This document shows, one piece after another, positions 5,463 through 14,056 of a stretch of DNA of 21,518 nt; position 1 is the stretch's first letter, and each line of letters starts with the position of its first letter. The DNA lies in NCBI GenBank assembly GCA_900550585.1, contig URST01000031.1:1-21518 (forward strand), written 5' to 3'. The notes under the pieces were generated by a model. That model did no database searches, had not been told where the DNA came from, and was given only the letters and a program-made list of their open reading frames with translations. The translations under genes and the position numbers were made by a program. This DNA is from an uncultured Eubacteriales bacterium (GTDB lineage Bacteria > Bacillota > Clostridia > Oscillospirales > Oscillospiraceae).

Positions 5463-8057
5463 ATGGCAGAGCTGACCCCCATGATGCGTCAGTATATGGA
5501 GATCAAGGAACAGAATCCCGACTCCATCCTGTTTTTCCGTCTGGGCGACTTCTATGAGATGTTCGGCCCCGATGCCCGCACGGCGTCCCGTGAGCTGGAT
5601 CTGGCCCTGACCACGCGGGACAAGGACAAGAACAAGTCCTTTGATGACAAGATCCCCATGTGCGGCATCCCCTACCACGCCTCCGACGCCTACATCGCCC
5701 GGCTCATCGCCAAGGGCTACAAGGTGGCCATCTGCGAGCAGACGGAGGATCCCGCCGCCGCCAAGGGGCTGGTGAAGCGGGACATCATCCGCGTCGTCAC
5801 TCCCGGCACCGTCATCGACGAGTCCTGCCTCAGCGCCGAGCGCAGCAACTACCTGTGCGGCGTATATCTGGACGACACCGGTGCGGGCCTGTGCGCCTGC
5901 GACGTGTCCACCGGCAAGGCCCAGGCCACCGTGTTCACCGGTCCCGACCGGGTCCGCGCCCTGCTCAACGAGCTGGGACGCTTCTCCCCCGCCGAGGCGG
6001 TGATGAACGAGACGGCGTTCTTCGACGAGACGCTGCACCGGACGCTGCAGGACCGCTTCTCCTGCCACATGGAAAAGCTGCCCGCCGCCCGGTTCACCCC
6101 GGAGGACGCGGAGAAAAAGGTCCGCACCCAGTTCGGACAGGACGCGCTGGACCGCCTGCCGCGGGACAATATGACGCCCCTGCTGGCACTGGGCGGCCTG
6201 CTGGGCTACCTCTACGAGACGCAGAAGACCGACCTCAGCCATCTGGACCAGCTGACGTGGTACCGCACCGGCCAGTATATGGAGCTGGACCTCACCGCCC
6301 GCCGCAATCTGGAGCTGACGGAGACGCTGCGGGGCAAGGAGAAGCGGGGCAGCCTGCTGTGGGTGCTGGATAAGACAAAGACCGCCATGGGCGCCCGGAA
6401 CCTCCGGGCGTGGCTGCAGCAGCCGCTGGTGGACGTGGCCGCCATCGACCGGCGGCTGAACGCCGTGGCGGCGCTGGCGGAGCACACCGTGGCCCGTGAG
6501 GAGCTGATACTGGCTCTCAGCGGCATCGCCGATATGGAGCGGCTCATCGGCCGGGTGGTCTATGGCTCCGCCGGCGGGCGGGATCTGGTGTCCCTGCGTG
6601 CCTCCATGGAGCGGCTGCCCGCCGTCAAGGCGCAGCTGGCCGCCTTCCCCTCCGGTGCGCTGCACCAGCTGGATCAGCAGCTGGAGGATCTCAACGATCT
6701 GGCCTCCCTGATCGGCCAGACGCTGGTGGACGAGCCGCCGTTCTCCGTCCGGGAGGGCGAGATGATTCGGGACGGCTTCGACCCGGAGGTAGATCGTCTG
6801 CGGAGCATCCTCCACGGCGGCAAGAGCTTTCTGGCGCAGATGGAGGCGGAGGAGAAGGAAAAGACCGGCATCCGCACCCTGAAGATCGGCTACAACAAGG
6901 TATTCGGCTACTACATTGAGGTATCCAACTCCTTTAAGGAGCTGGTGCCTGACCACTATATCCGCAAGCAGACGCTGGTCAACGGCGAGCGCTACATCAC
7001 CCAGGAGCTGAAGGATCTGGAGCACGACGTCCTCACCGCCAAGGATCGGGACGCCGCGCTGGAATACGAGCTGTTCTCCGCCCTGCGCGCTAAGCTGGCG
7101 GAGTCCGTCACCCGCGTGCAGCTGGCCGCGTCCCTTATCGCCCAGCTGGATACGCTCTGCTCCTTTGCCGCCGTGGCGGTGAAGAACAACTACTGCCGCC
7201 CCTGCGTGGACGAGTCCGGCGTCATCGAAATTCAGGCCGGACGGCATCCGGTGGTGGAGAAAATGCGCTCCGACGCCCTGTTCGTCCCCAACGACACCCT
7301 GATGGGCGCCAAGGAGGATCGGGTCAGCATCATCACCGGCCCCAACATGGCCGGCAAGTCCACCTACATGCGGCAGGTGGCTCTGATCGTCCTGATGGCA
7401 CAGGTGGGCAGCTTCGTTCCCGCCCACGACGCCCACATCGGTGTGGTGGACCGCATCTTCACCCGCATCGGCGCCAGCGACGATCTGTCCGCCGGGCAGT
7501 CCACGTTTATGGTGGAGATGACGGAGGTGTCCGATATCCTGCGCACCGCCACGAAGAACAGCCTGCTCATCCTGGATGAGATCGGCCGGGGCACCTCCAC
7601 GTTCGACGGCATGTCCATCGCCCGGGCAGTGCTGGAATACTGCGCCGAAAAGCTGAAGGCCAAGACGCTGTTCGCCACCCACTACCACGAGCTGACGGCG
7701 CTGGAGCAGACGCTGCCCAACGTCCGCAACTACAACATCGCCGTCCGGACACGGGGCGAGGACATCATCTTCCTGCGTAAGATCATCCCCGGCGGGGCCG
7801 ACCGCAGCTACGGCATCGAGGTGGCCAAGCTGGCGGGCCTGCCGGACAGCGTGCTCAAGCGCGCCCGCGCCATTCTGGAGGAGCTGGAGAGCCAGTCCGG
7901 ACGCCCCGCTCCCGCCGCCGCGCCGGACGACCAGCTGTCGCTGACCGCCATGGCCGAGAGCGAAACGGCGGACATCATCCGCCGGACGCAGGTGGACTCC
8001 CTCAGTCCGCTGGAGGCACTGAACCTGCTGTACGACCTGAAAAAACGTCTCAGCTGA
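5463..8057 (+). CDS. mutS: DNA mismatch repair protein MutS
   Basis: Recognises mismatches and small loops and, with ATP, recruits MutL. The 864 residues have the normal MutS1 layout. The N-terminal mismatch-binding domain has FYEMF (Phe30 and Glu32, the residues that contact the mispair). Connector, lever and clamp domains follow. The ABC-type ATPase has Walker A GPNMAGKS (626-633), Walker B DEIGRGTSTFDG (Asp705) and the HYHEL switch. The C-terminal end carries a short tail. The ribosome site AAGGAGG (5449-5455) lies seven bases before the ATG, and the miaB stop is 25 bases upstream. No defects were seen. Confidence 0.98.
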   Translation: MAELTPMMRQYMEIKEQNPDSILFFRLGDFYEMFGPDARTASRELDLALTTRDKDKNKSFDDKIPMCGIPYHASDAYIARLIAKGYKVAICEQTEDPAAAKGLVKRDIIRVVTPGTVIDESCLSAERSNYLCGVYLDDTGAGLCACDVSTGKAQATVFTGPDRVRALLNELGRFSPAEAVMNETAFFDETLHRTLQDRFSCHMEKLPAARFTPEDAEKKVRTQFGQDALDRLPRDNMTPLLALGGLLGYLYETQKTDLSHLDQLTWYRTGQYMELDLTARRNLELTETLRGKEKRGSLLWVLDKTKTAMGARNLRAWLQQPLVDVAAIDRRLNAVAALAEHTVAREELILALSGIADMERLIGRVVYGSAGGRDLVSLRASMERLPAVKAQLAAFPSGALHQLDQQLEDLNDLASLIGQTLVDEPPFSVREGEMIRDGFDPEVDRLRSILHGGKSFLAQMEAEEKEKTGIRTLKIGYNKVFGYYIEVSNSFKELVPDHYIRKQTLVNGERYITQELKDLEHDVLTAKDRDAALEYELFSALRAKLAESVTRVQLAASLIAQLDTLCSFAAVAVKNNYCRPCVDESGVIEIQAGRHPVVEKMRSDALFVPNDTLMGAKEDRVSIITGPNMAGKSTYMRQVALIVLMAQVGSFVPAHDAHIGVVDRIFTRIGASDDLSAGQSTFMVEMTEVSDILRTATKNSLLILDEIGRGTSTFDGMSIARAVLEYCAEKLKAKTLFATHYHELTALEQTLPNVRNYNIAVRTRGEDIIFLRKIIPGGADRSYGIEVAKLAGLPDSVLKRARAILEELESQSGRPAPAAAPDDQLSLTAMAESETADIIRRTQVDSLSPLEALNLLYDLKKRLS

Positions 8058-8058
8058 C

Positions 8059-8084
8059 GCTTCATCATGCATGCATGATGAAGC
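8059..8084. repeat. 26-bp perfect palindrome between mutS and mutL
   Basis: GCTTCATCATGCA followed directly by its reverse complement, beginning one base after the mutS stop codon. As RNA it would fold into a hairpin with only a minimal loop. There is no T-tract, so it is not a normal intrinsic terminator. Related CATCATGAA strings follow at 8086-8094 and 8107-8115. Confidence 0.85.
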
Positions 8085-8120
8085 CATCATGAAGCAGACA
8101 GGAAGTCATCATGAAATTCC

Positions 8121-8147
8121 TCCGTGCCGTCCGGCGGACGGCACGGA
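8121..8147. repeat. Second strong hairpin in the mutS-mutL gap
   Basis: TCCGTGCCGTCC (8121-8132) pairs perfectly with 8136-8147 around a 3-base loop, ending 11 bases before the mutL ribosome site. There is no T-tract. It could affect mRNA stability or mutL translation. Confidence 0.75.
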
Positions 8148-8175
8148 CACCGCCCTTGAAAGGAGGCCCTCCCCT

Positions 8176-10281
8176 ATGCCCCAGATCCAACAGCTGCCCC
8201 CGCACCTTGCCGACCTCATCGCCGCCGGCGAGGTGGTAGAGCGTCCCGCCTCCGTGTGCAAGGAGCTTCTGGAAAACGCGCTGGACGCCGGCGCCTCCGC
8301 CATCTCGGCGGAGCTGGAGCGGGGCGGCCTGACCTATATCCGCATCACGGACAACGGCTGCGGCATCGCGCCGGAGCAGCTGCCCACCGCTTTCCTGCGC
8401 CACGCCACCAGCAAGCTCCGCCGCCCGGAGGATCTGGCCGCCATCGGCACCCTGGGCTTCCGGGGCGAGGCGCTGGCCGCCATCGCCGCCGTGTCACGGG
8501 TGGACATCTTCTCCCGGCAGGCCGGCGCGGACTGCGGCGCCATGCTCCATCTGGAGGGCGGCGTGCCGGAGACCGTCACCGAGGCGGGATGCCCCGACGG
8601 CACCACCGTCTGCGTCCGGGATCTGTTTTACAACACCCCCGCCCGGATGAAGTTTATGAAGAAGGACTCCGCCGAGGGCGCTGCCGCCGCCGGTGTGGTG
8701 ACCCAGCTGGCGCTGAGCCACCCGGACGTGTCCTTCAAGCTGCTGCGGGACGGGCAGGAGATCCTCCACACACCCGGCGACGGGCAGCTGCTGTCCGCCA
8801 TTTACGCCGCGCTGGGCCGGGACTTCGCCGCCGGGCTGATGCCCGTCAGCGGCAGCGGCGGTGCCGTGCGGGTGGAGGGCTTCGTCACAAAGCCCCTGGC
8901 CGGGCACGGCACCCGGGGCCGCCAGCTGTTTTTCGTCAACGGACGGCTGGTCAGGAGCCAGCTGCTGTCCGCCGCCGTGGAGGAGGCCTACCGCAACCGG
9001 CTGCTGAAGGGGAAGTTCCCCGGCTGCGTCCTGCACATCACGCTGCCGGTCAACGAGGTGGATGTCAACGTCCACCCGGCCAAGACCGTGGTGAAATTCG
9101 TATCCGACAAGACCGTGTTCGACGCGGTACACTACACCGTGAAGGACGCGCTGGACCGGGAGGGCCAGCCCGCCGCCGGGGAGAAAAAGCCCTTCTATCA
9201 GACCATGACCGCCCAGGAGTTCCGGGAGAGGACGCCCGCGCCAGACGTCCGGCTGCCCTTTGTCAGCGGCAGGTCCGTTGGCTCCGCGCCCTCCGGACAG
9301 ACGCCCCGCGGCGCGGGATACGGCGGTGCGGCGCAGGACGTGGGACACGATGTGTCCCGCAGCGCGGCGGACGCCATACCCTCCGCAGACGCCGGCGCGG
9401 AAATGCGCGGCGCGGAGACGCGCACCGGCGGCAGTGCGCCGCAGGGCGAGGTATGGCAGGTGCGGGACGCCGCACCGGAGGCGGGAAAAACCTTCACCGT
9501 CCCCAGCGGACGGGAGGGCGTAGTGTACCGCATCACGCCGCCGGAGGCGGGGGACGCGCCCGCCGGAGAAGCCGCAGAGGCGGAGAACGCGGTGCCCGCC
9601 ATGGCGCCGGCGGCAGAGATGCCGCAGGCCGGATACGCCGCCGGGGGCGGTGCACCGGAGGACGCCGGGCACGTCCAGCAGACGCTGGACATGCCGGAGG
9701 AGGCGGCGCTGGGCGAGGCGCCGTGGCGCATCGCCGGCGAGGTGCTGAAAACCTATATCATCTGCGAGGACGGAGAGCAGAACGTGTGGCTCATCGACAA
9801 GCACGCCGCCCACGAGCGCATCCGCTTCGACGCGCTGAAGGCGGATCCCGTGCCGCCCATGGCCCAGCAGCTGCTGACCCCCGCCGCCGTGACGCTGACC
9901 GCCGAGGAGTACGGCGCGGTGCTGGAGCAGCTGGACGTGCTGGCCGGGTACGGCTTTTTGTGCGAGGACTTCGGGGACGGCACCGTGCTGGTGCGGGAGA
10001 TCCCCGACTACATACGGGCGGAGGACGCCGCCGCCACACTGGAGGAACTGGCCCGGAAGCTGCTTTTGCAGCGGGCTGACCCCGACGGCGCGCGGGACGA
10101 GCTGCTGCATACCATGGCGTGCAAATCCGCCATCAAGGCGGGCATGACCACCGACGCCGCCGAGCTGGCGGCGCTGGTGCGGCAGGTGCAGTCCGGGGTC
10201 ATCCGGTACTGCCCCCACGGCAGGCCCGTGGCGGTGAAGCTGCGGAAATACGAGGTAGAGAAGATGTTCAAGCGGGCGTGA
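8176..10281 (+). CDS. mutL: DNA mismatch repair endonuclease MutL
   Basis: Acts after MutS in mismatch repair. In organisms without MutH it nicks the new strand. The 701-residue protein has the GHKL ATPase domain (KELLENALDAGA with Glu30 and Asn34; DNGCGI 59-64; GFRGEALAAI), a long low-complexity Ala/Gly/Pro-rich linker (about 335-510), and a C-terminal endonuclease domain. The metal-site motifs are present: DKHAAHER (541-548, the DQHAxxER motif with Lys for Gln), ACKSAIKAG and CPHGRP (Cys679), so it should be nicking-competent. The start at 8176 is chosen over an upstream ATG at 8071 because AAAGGAGG precedes it and the protein then begins IQQLPPHLADLIAAGEVVERPAS in family style. Confidence 0.97.
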   Translation: MPQIQQLPPHLADLIAAGEVVERPASVCKELLENALDAGASAISAELERGGLTYIRITDNGCGIAPEQLPTAFLRHATSKLRRPEDLAAIGTLGFRGEALAAIAAVSRVDIFSRQAGADCGAMLHLEGGVPETVTEAGCPDGTTVCVRDLFYNTPARMKFMKKDSAEGAAAAGVVTQLALSHPDVSFKLLRDGQEILHTPGDGQLLSAIYAALGRDFAAGLMPVSGSGGAVRVEGFVTKPLAGHGTRGRQLFFVNGRLVRSQLLSAAVEEAYRNRLLKGKFPGCVLHITLPVNEVDVNVHPAKTVVKFVSDKTVFDAVHYTVKDALDREGQPAAGEKKPFYQTMTAQEFRERTPAPDVRLPFVSGRSVGSAPSGQTPRGAGYGGAAQDVGHDVSRSAADAIPSADAGAEMRGAETRTGGSAPQGEVWQVRDAAPEAGKTFTVPSGREGVVYRITPPEAGDAPAGEAAEAENAVPAMAPAAEMPQAGYAAGGGAPEDAGHVQQTLDMPEEAALGEAPWRIAGEVLKTYIICEDGEQNVWLIDKHAAHERIRFDALKADPVPPMAQQLLTPAAVTLTAEEYGAVLEQLDVLAGYGFLCEDFGDGTVLVREIPDYIRAEDAAATLEELARKLLLQRADPDGARDELLHTMACKSAIKAGMTTDAAELAALVRQVQSGVIRYCPHGRPVAVKLRKYEVEKMFKRA

Positions 10282-10307
10282 CCCCTTGATCCACAGGAGG
10301 TGACGCA

Positions 10308-11252
10308 ATGGCACAGCGGGTGGTCTGCGTGGTGGGCCCCACCGCGTCGGGCAAGACGAAAATGGGCGCGGCGCTGGCCGCGCGCTTCAACGGCGAGGTG
10401 GTGTCCGTGGACTCCATGCAGATCTACCGGGGCATGGAGATCGGCACCGCCGCCCCCACGCCGGAGGAAATGGAGGGCGTGCCCCACCACATGATCGGCG
10501 TGGCCGACCCGGCGGAGAGCTGGTCGGTATCCCGGTTCACGGAGGAGGCCGACCGGTGCATACAGGACATCCTGCGCCGGGGGAGGCTGCCCGTTCTGGT
10601 GGGCGGCACCGGGCTGTATCTGGACGCGCTGGTGCGGGGCCATACGTTTGCCGCCGGACAGCAGGGCGGCGCGGTGCGCCGGGAATTGCAGCAGCGGCTG
10701 GCCCGGGAGGGCGCGGCGGCGCTGCTGGCGGAGCTGGCGCAGGTCGATCCGGAGACGGCGGCGCGGCTGCACCTGCGGGACGAAAAGCGCATCCTGCGGG
10801 CGCTGGAGGTCTACCGTGAGACGGGAGAGACCATCAGCGAGCACGACCGAAAGAGCCGGGAGCTCCCCGACCGGTACGACGCGCTGTATATCGGGCTGAG
10901 CTTTCAGGACCGGCAGGATCTGCGGGACCGCATCGACCGGCGGGTGGACACCATGGTGGCCCAGGGCCTGCTGGACGAGGTGCGGCGGCTGCTGGACAGC
11001 GGCCTGCCCCGGGACGCCACGGCCTTGCAGGCCATCGGGTTCAAACAGTTTCTGGCAGTGGCCGACGGGACGGCCACCGAGGTGGAGGCCGTGGAGGAGG
11101 TCAAGCTCCGGTCGCGGCAGTACGCCAAGCGGCAGCTGACATGGCTGCGGCGGAATCCCGATATCCACTGGATCCTGTGGGGAAAAGAGCCTGATTTTCC
11201 GCAGGCTCTCCAAAATGCGACAAAATTTCTCACCGCCGCCGGCGTATGCTGA
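10308..11252 (+). CDS. miaA: tRNA dimethylallyltransferase (MiaA)
   Basis: Transfers a dimethylallyl group from DMAPP to N6 of A37 in UNN-decoding tRNAs; the product is the substrate of MiaB, encoded at the start of the same run. The 314 residues show the P-loop GPTASGKT (10-17), VSVDSMQIYRGM, the HHMIGVADP segment and GGTGLYLDALVRG, all typical. The C-terminal RQYAKRQLTWLRR segment is conserved in the family. AGGAGG (10295-10300) is seven bases before the ATG, and mutL ends 26 bases upstream. mutL-miaA-hfq is a widespread gene order. Confidence 0.98.
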   Translation: MAQRVVCVVGPTASGKTKMGAALAARFNGEVVSVDSMQIYRGMEIGTAAPTPEEMEGVPHHMIGVADPAESWSVSRFTEEADRCIQDILRRGRLPVLVGGTGLYLDALVRGHTFAAGQQGGAVRRELQQRLAREGAAALLAELAQVDPETAARLHLRDEKRILRALEVYRETGETISEHDRKSRELPDRYDALYIGLSFQDRQDLRDRIDRRVDTMVAQGLLDEVRRLLDSGLPRDATALQAIGFKQFLAVADGTATEVEAVEEVKLRSRQYAKRQLTWLRRNPDIHWILWGKEPDFPQALQNATKFLTAAGVC

Positions 11253-11310
11253 GAGCGGCGGACGGAGGACAGGCCTATCGCCCGCACACAGATATAAAGG
11301 AGCAGACGAT

Positions 11311-11553
11311 ATGCAAAAGACAAACAACCTTCAGGAGATCTTTCTCACCCGCGCCCGGAAGCAGAACATCCCCGTGACCATGTTTCTGGTCAACGGCTTC
11401 CAGCTGCGGGGCACCATCACCGGCTTTGACTGCTTCGTGGTCATTCTGGACTCCGAGGGAAAGCAGCAGGTCATCTACAAGCACGCCATTTCCACCATCG
11501 CGCCGCTGCGGCCGGTGGAGCTGCGGGAGGACGAGGCGGCGGACGCCGTGTGA
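11311..11553 (+). CDS. hfq: RNA chaperone Hfq
   Basis: A ring-forming Sm-like protein that binds small RNAs and mRNAs. The 80 residues contain Sm1 (IPVTMFLVNGFQLRGTITGFDCFVVIL) and Sm2 with the near-universal YKHAIST and an RP end. The short acidic tail (ELREDEAADAV) is typical of Firmicute Hfq. The start at 11311 follows AAAGGAG (11296-11302); the frame opens earlier, but only through the end of miaA. The gap from miaA is 58 bases. A candidate small RNA lies elsewhere in the window (19418-19474). Confidence 0.98.
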   Translation: MQKTNNLQEIFLTRARKQNIPVTMFLVNGFQLRGTITGFDCFVVILDSEGKQQVIYKHAISTIAPLRPVELREDEAADAV

Positions 11554-11592
11554 CCTCCGGCGGGCACATACGAGAAATAAAAGGAAAGCACC

Positions 11593-12804
11593 ATGAAAAG
11601 ATCATCGCCCCTTATGAAAATACTGCCCATCGCCGTGCTGGCGGCGGTGCTGCTCTATTTCGCCGTGCAGCTGTACAACTATCTGTCCGACCCGGTGAGC
11701 ACCACGCTGGTGACGGAGGGGCAGGCGGAGGACACCATCGCCCTCAACGGCTGGCTGCTGCGGGACGAGGAGGTGCTGCCCGCGCAGAGCGGCACCCTCA
11801 GCCGGGAGCGGCAGGAGGGGCAGCGCGTAGGCGTGGGGCAGGTGCTGGCCACGGTATACGCCGACGACGGAGCTTTGCAGACCGTCAGCCAGATCGAGAC
11901 GCTGGAGCTGCAGCTCCAGCAGCTGCAGTTCGCGCTGACATCCTATCTGGACCCGGACGCGGCGCTGAAGCTGGACACGTCCATCACCGGCGACATCCTG
12001 ACGCTGCGGCAGGCCCTGACCGGCGGCGACTACACCGCTGCGGACAGCGACATCGCCCAGCTGAAGGCCGCCGTGCTGAAGCGGGACCACCCCTACACCT
12101 CCCAGGAGGAGATCGAGACGGAGATCAAGGCGGTGGAGGGGCAGATCAGCAGCCTGAAGGCGTCCCTGTCCGGCGCGACCACCATCACCGCCAAGGCAGC
12201 GGGGACGTACTCCGCCGTGTGCGACGGGTACGAGACGGTGCTGACCACGGCATTCCTGGAGGACGTGACGCCGGGGAAGCTGGCGCGGCTCCAGCCCGCC
12301 GGGGCGGAGAGCAACATGGGCAAGCTGATCTACGGCGACACATGGTACTATGTGGTGTCGCTGCCGGAGGCGCAGGCAGCCCAGCTGAAGGCGCTGGGCA
12401 CCGTGACGCTCCGGTTTGCCAAGGGGTTTGACCAGAACCTGCGGATGCAGGTGGTGTCCGTGTCCGCGGCGGAGAACGGGCAGGCAGCTGTAACGCTGTC
12501 TTGCCGGAAGTATCTGGCCCAGACCACGCTGCTGCGGCACCAGGCGGCGGATGTGATCCTGCGCACCTACGAGGGGCTGCGGGTGCCCTCCAACGCCCTG
12601 CGGGTCAGCGAGGAGGGCGTCACCGGCGTGTACTGCCTGGACGGCGTTACCGCCGCGTTCCGTCCGGTGATGGTGCTGTATCAGGGGCAGGGCTACGCGC
12701 TGGTGCGGCCCGCCGACGGCGCCTCCGATACCCGGACGCTGCGGACGGGGGACGAGGTCATCGCCTCGGCCGGCGCGCTGTACGACGGAAAGGTGATTCG
12801 ATAA
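11593..12804 (+). CDS. Membrane-anchored HlyD-like barrel-sandwich protein
   Basis: 403 residues with one N-terminal membrane segment (about 8-28, ILPIAVLAAVLLYFAVQLY) and an extracytoplasmic remainder. Residues 57-95 (VLPAQSGTLSRERQEGQRVGVGQVLATVYADDG) look like the first half of a biotinyl/lipoyl-type barrel-sandwich domain. Coiled-coil helices follow (about 95-190), then the second half (TTITAKAAGTYS...) and beta-rich sequence to the end. That order matches HlyD/membrane-fusion adaptors. No transporter partner is adjacent; instead it sits between hfq and yggS-sepF-divIVA, so a role in envelope or division is as likely as efflux. I know of similar genes beside sepF in related Clostridia but no established function. 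The start follows AAGGAAAG, 39 bases after hfq. Confidence 0.75.
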   Translation: MKRSSPLMKILPIAVLAAVLLYFAVQLYNYLSDPVSTTLVTEGQAEDTIALNGWLLRDEEVLPAQSGTLSRERQEGQRVGVGQVLATVYADDGALQTVSQIETLELQLQQLQFALTSYLDPDAALKLDTSITGDILTLRQALTGGDYTAADSDIAQLKAAVLKRDHPYTSQEEIETEIKAVEGQISSLKASLSGATTITAKAAGTYSAVCDGYETVLTTAFLEDVTPGKLARLQPAGAESNMGKLIYGDTWYYVVSLPEAQAAQLKALGTVTLRFAKGFDQNLRMQVVSVSAAENGQAAVTLSCRKYLAQTTLLRHQAADVILRTYEGLRVPSNALRVSEEGVTGVYCLDGVTAAFRPVMVLYQGQGYALVRPADGASDTRTLRTGDEVIASAGALYDGKVIR

Positions 12805-12848
12805 CGGACATGCGTCCGGACAGAAATACAAGCGAGGAGGAGCTTCTC

Positions 12849-13544
12849 ATGTCTATTGCGGAAAACATTGCGGCCATCCGCCGCCAGATCGACGAGGCGG
12901 CCCGGGAGACGGGGCGCACCGGCGCGGATATCACGCTGGTGGGCGCCAGCAAGATGAACGATGCGGCGGCCTGCCAGGAGGCCATCCGGGCGGGCATCGA
13001 CGCCCTGGGCGAGAACCGGGTGCAGGAGATGACGGCCAAGCTGGCGGAAAACGCCTACGACGGCGCGCCGCTGCACTTTATCGGCCATCTGCAGCGCAAC
13101 AAGGTCAGGCAGGTGGTGGGCAAGGCGGTGCTCATCCACTCCGTTGGCTCCCGGGAGCTGCTGGAGGAGATCGAACGGCAGGCGGAGAAGCTGGACATCG
13201 TGCAGGATATCCTGCTGGAGGTGAACATCGGCGGCGAGGCGGCCAAGAGCGGCTTCGCGCCGGAGGCGGTGGCCGACGCCGCCGCCTATGCCCGGGAGCT
13301 GGCGCATGTGCGTCTGCGGGGCCTGATGACCATTCCGCCGGCAGACGCCGCCCAGGCGGAAAATATGGCGTATTTTGAAAAAGTACATGCCCTGTATGTT
13401 GACATAAATCAAAAAATGTATGATAATAAATTAGATTGTCTTTCCATGGGCATGAGCGGCGATTTCGCCGACGCCATCCGCGCGGGCAGCAATATGGTCC
13501 GCGTGGGCACCGCCATTTTCGGCGCCAGAGACTATACAAAATAA
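12849..13544 (+). CDS. yggS: PLP homeostasis protein (YggS/YlmE/PROSC family)
   Basis: A non-catalytic pyridoxal-phosphate-binding protein that buffers PLP and affects amino-acid pools. The 231 residues have the alanine-racemase-like TIM-barrel sequence: LVGASKMND with the PLP-binding Lys35, GENRVQE, HFIGHLQRNK and the C-terminal SMGMSGDFADAIRAGSNMVRVGTAIFG phosphate-binding region. The start at 12849 follows GAGGAGGAG; the longer frame upstream only overlaps the previous gene. A stretch at about 13358-13440 is much richer in A/T than the rest of the gene, and it contains a promoter-like sequence (13399-13427). yggS-sepF-divIVA is the usual Gram-positive division-gene order. Confidence 0.96.
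   Translation: MSIAENIAAIRRQIDEAARETGRTGADITLVGASKMNDAAACQEAIRAGIDALGENRVQEMTAKLAENAYDGAPLHFIGHLQRNKVRQVVGKAVLIHSVGSRELLEEIERQAEKLDIVQDILLEVNIGGEAAKSGFAPEAVADAAAYARELAHVRLRGLMTIPPADAAQAENMAYFEKVHALYVDINQKMYDNKLDCLSMGMSGDFADAIRAGSNMVRVGTAIFGARDYTK
13399..13427 (+). promoter_or_regulatory. Near-consensus sigma-A promoter inside yggS
   Basis: TTGACA (13399-13404), exactly 17 bases, then GATAAT (13422-13427), inside an AT-rich island in the 3' part of yggS. The predicted transcript would start near 13434, about 130 bases before sepF. Confidence 0.7.
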
Positions 13545-13562
13545 CGCGGGAGGTACTTTTCG

Positions 13563-14027
13563 ATGAGCTTCATGGACGAGCTGAAAAAGATCATTCATCC
13601 CTACGATGACGAGGATTACGATTACGAGGACGATTTTGAGGAGCCTGTCAAGGAGTCCCGTTCCCCGTTTGAGGACCGCAAGGAGGACCGCCGCAGCGAG
13701 GAGCGGCGCAATGAGGACCGCCACAACAAGGTGGTGAACATCCACGCCACCACACAGCTGAAGGTGGTGCTGGTGAAGCCCGAGCGCTTTGAGAACGCCT
13801 CCGAGATCGCCGACCACCTGAAGGAGAAGCGGACGGTGGTGCTGAATCTGGAGTCCACCAACAAGGACGTGGCCCGGCGGCTCATCGACTTCCTGTCCGG
13901 CGTGGCCTATGCCGGCGAGGGCAAGATCAAGAAGGTGGCAGCCAACACCTACATCATCACGCCGTACTCCGTGGATATCATGGGCGACCTCATTGATGAG
14001 CTGGAGAACAACGGCCTGTACCTGTAA
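13563..14027 (+). CDS. sepF: Cell division protein SepF
   Basis: Forms rings that tether FtsZ to the membrane and shape the septum. The 154-residue protein has a short N-terminal amphipathic helix (MSFMDELKKIIHP) of the membrane-targeting kind, a charged Asp/Glu/Arg-rich linker (about 15-56), and the DUF552 core (about 58-150, VVNIHATTQLKVVLVKPERFENASEIADHLKEKRTVVLNLE...). The start follows GGGAGG with nine-base spacing and an 18-base gap from yggS. It may be co-transcribed with the upstream genes or driven by the promoter inside yggS. Confidence 0.97.
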   Translation: MSFMDELKKIIHPYDDEDYDYEDDFEEPVKESRSPFEDRKEDRRSEERRNEDRHNKVVNIHATTQLKVVLVKPERFENASEIADHLKEKRTVVLNLESTNKDVARRLIDFLSGVAYAGEGKIKKVAANTYIITPYSVDIMGDLIDELENNGLYL

Positions 14028-14056
14028 AACAAAGAAAGGGATCGGAGGGATCATCC

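Noticed and set aside
5394..8090. A very long open frame on the minus strand opposite mutS
   Set aside because: It mirrors mutS codon by codon. Long antisense frames are expected in GC-rich genes, and its translation is low-complexity His/Gly/Gln/Val-rich without domains or a ribosome site.
8494..10314. Long minus-strand and alternate plus-strand frames over mutL
   Set aside because: Same GC-bias effect. The proteins are Arg/Gly/His-rich shadows, and mutL itself has full motifs and a ribosome site.
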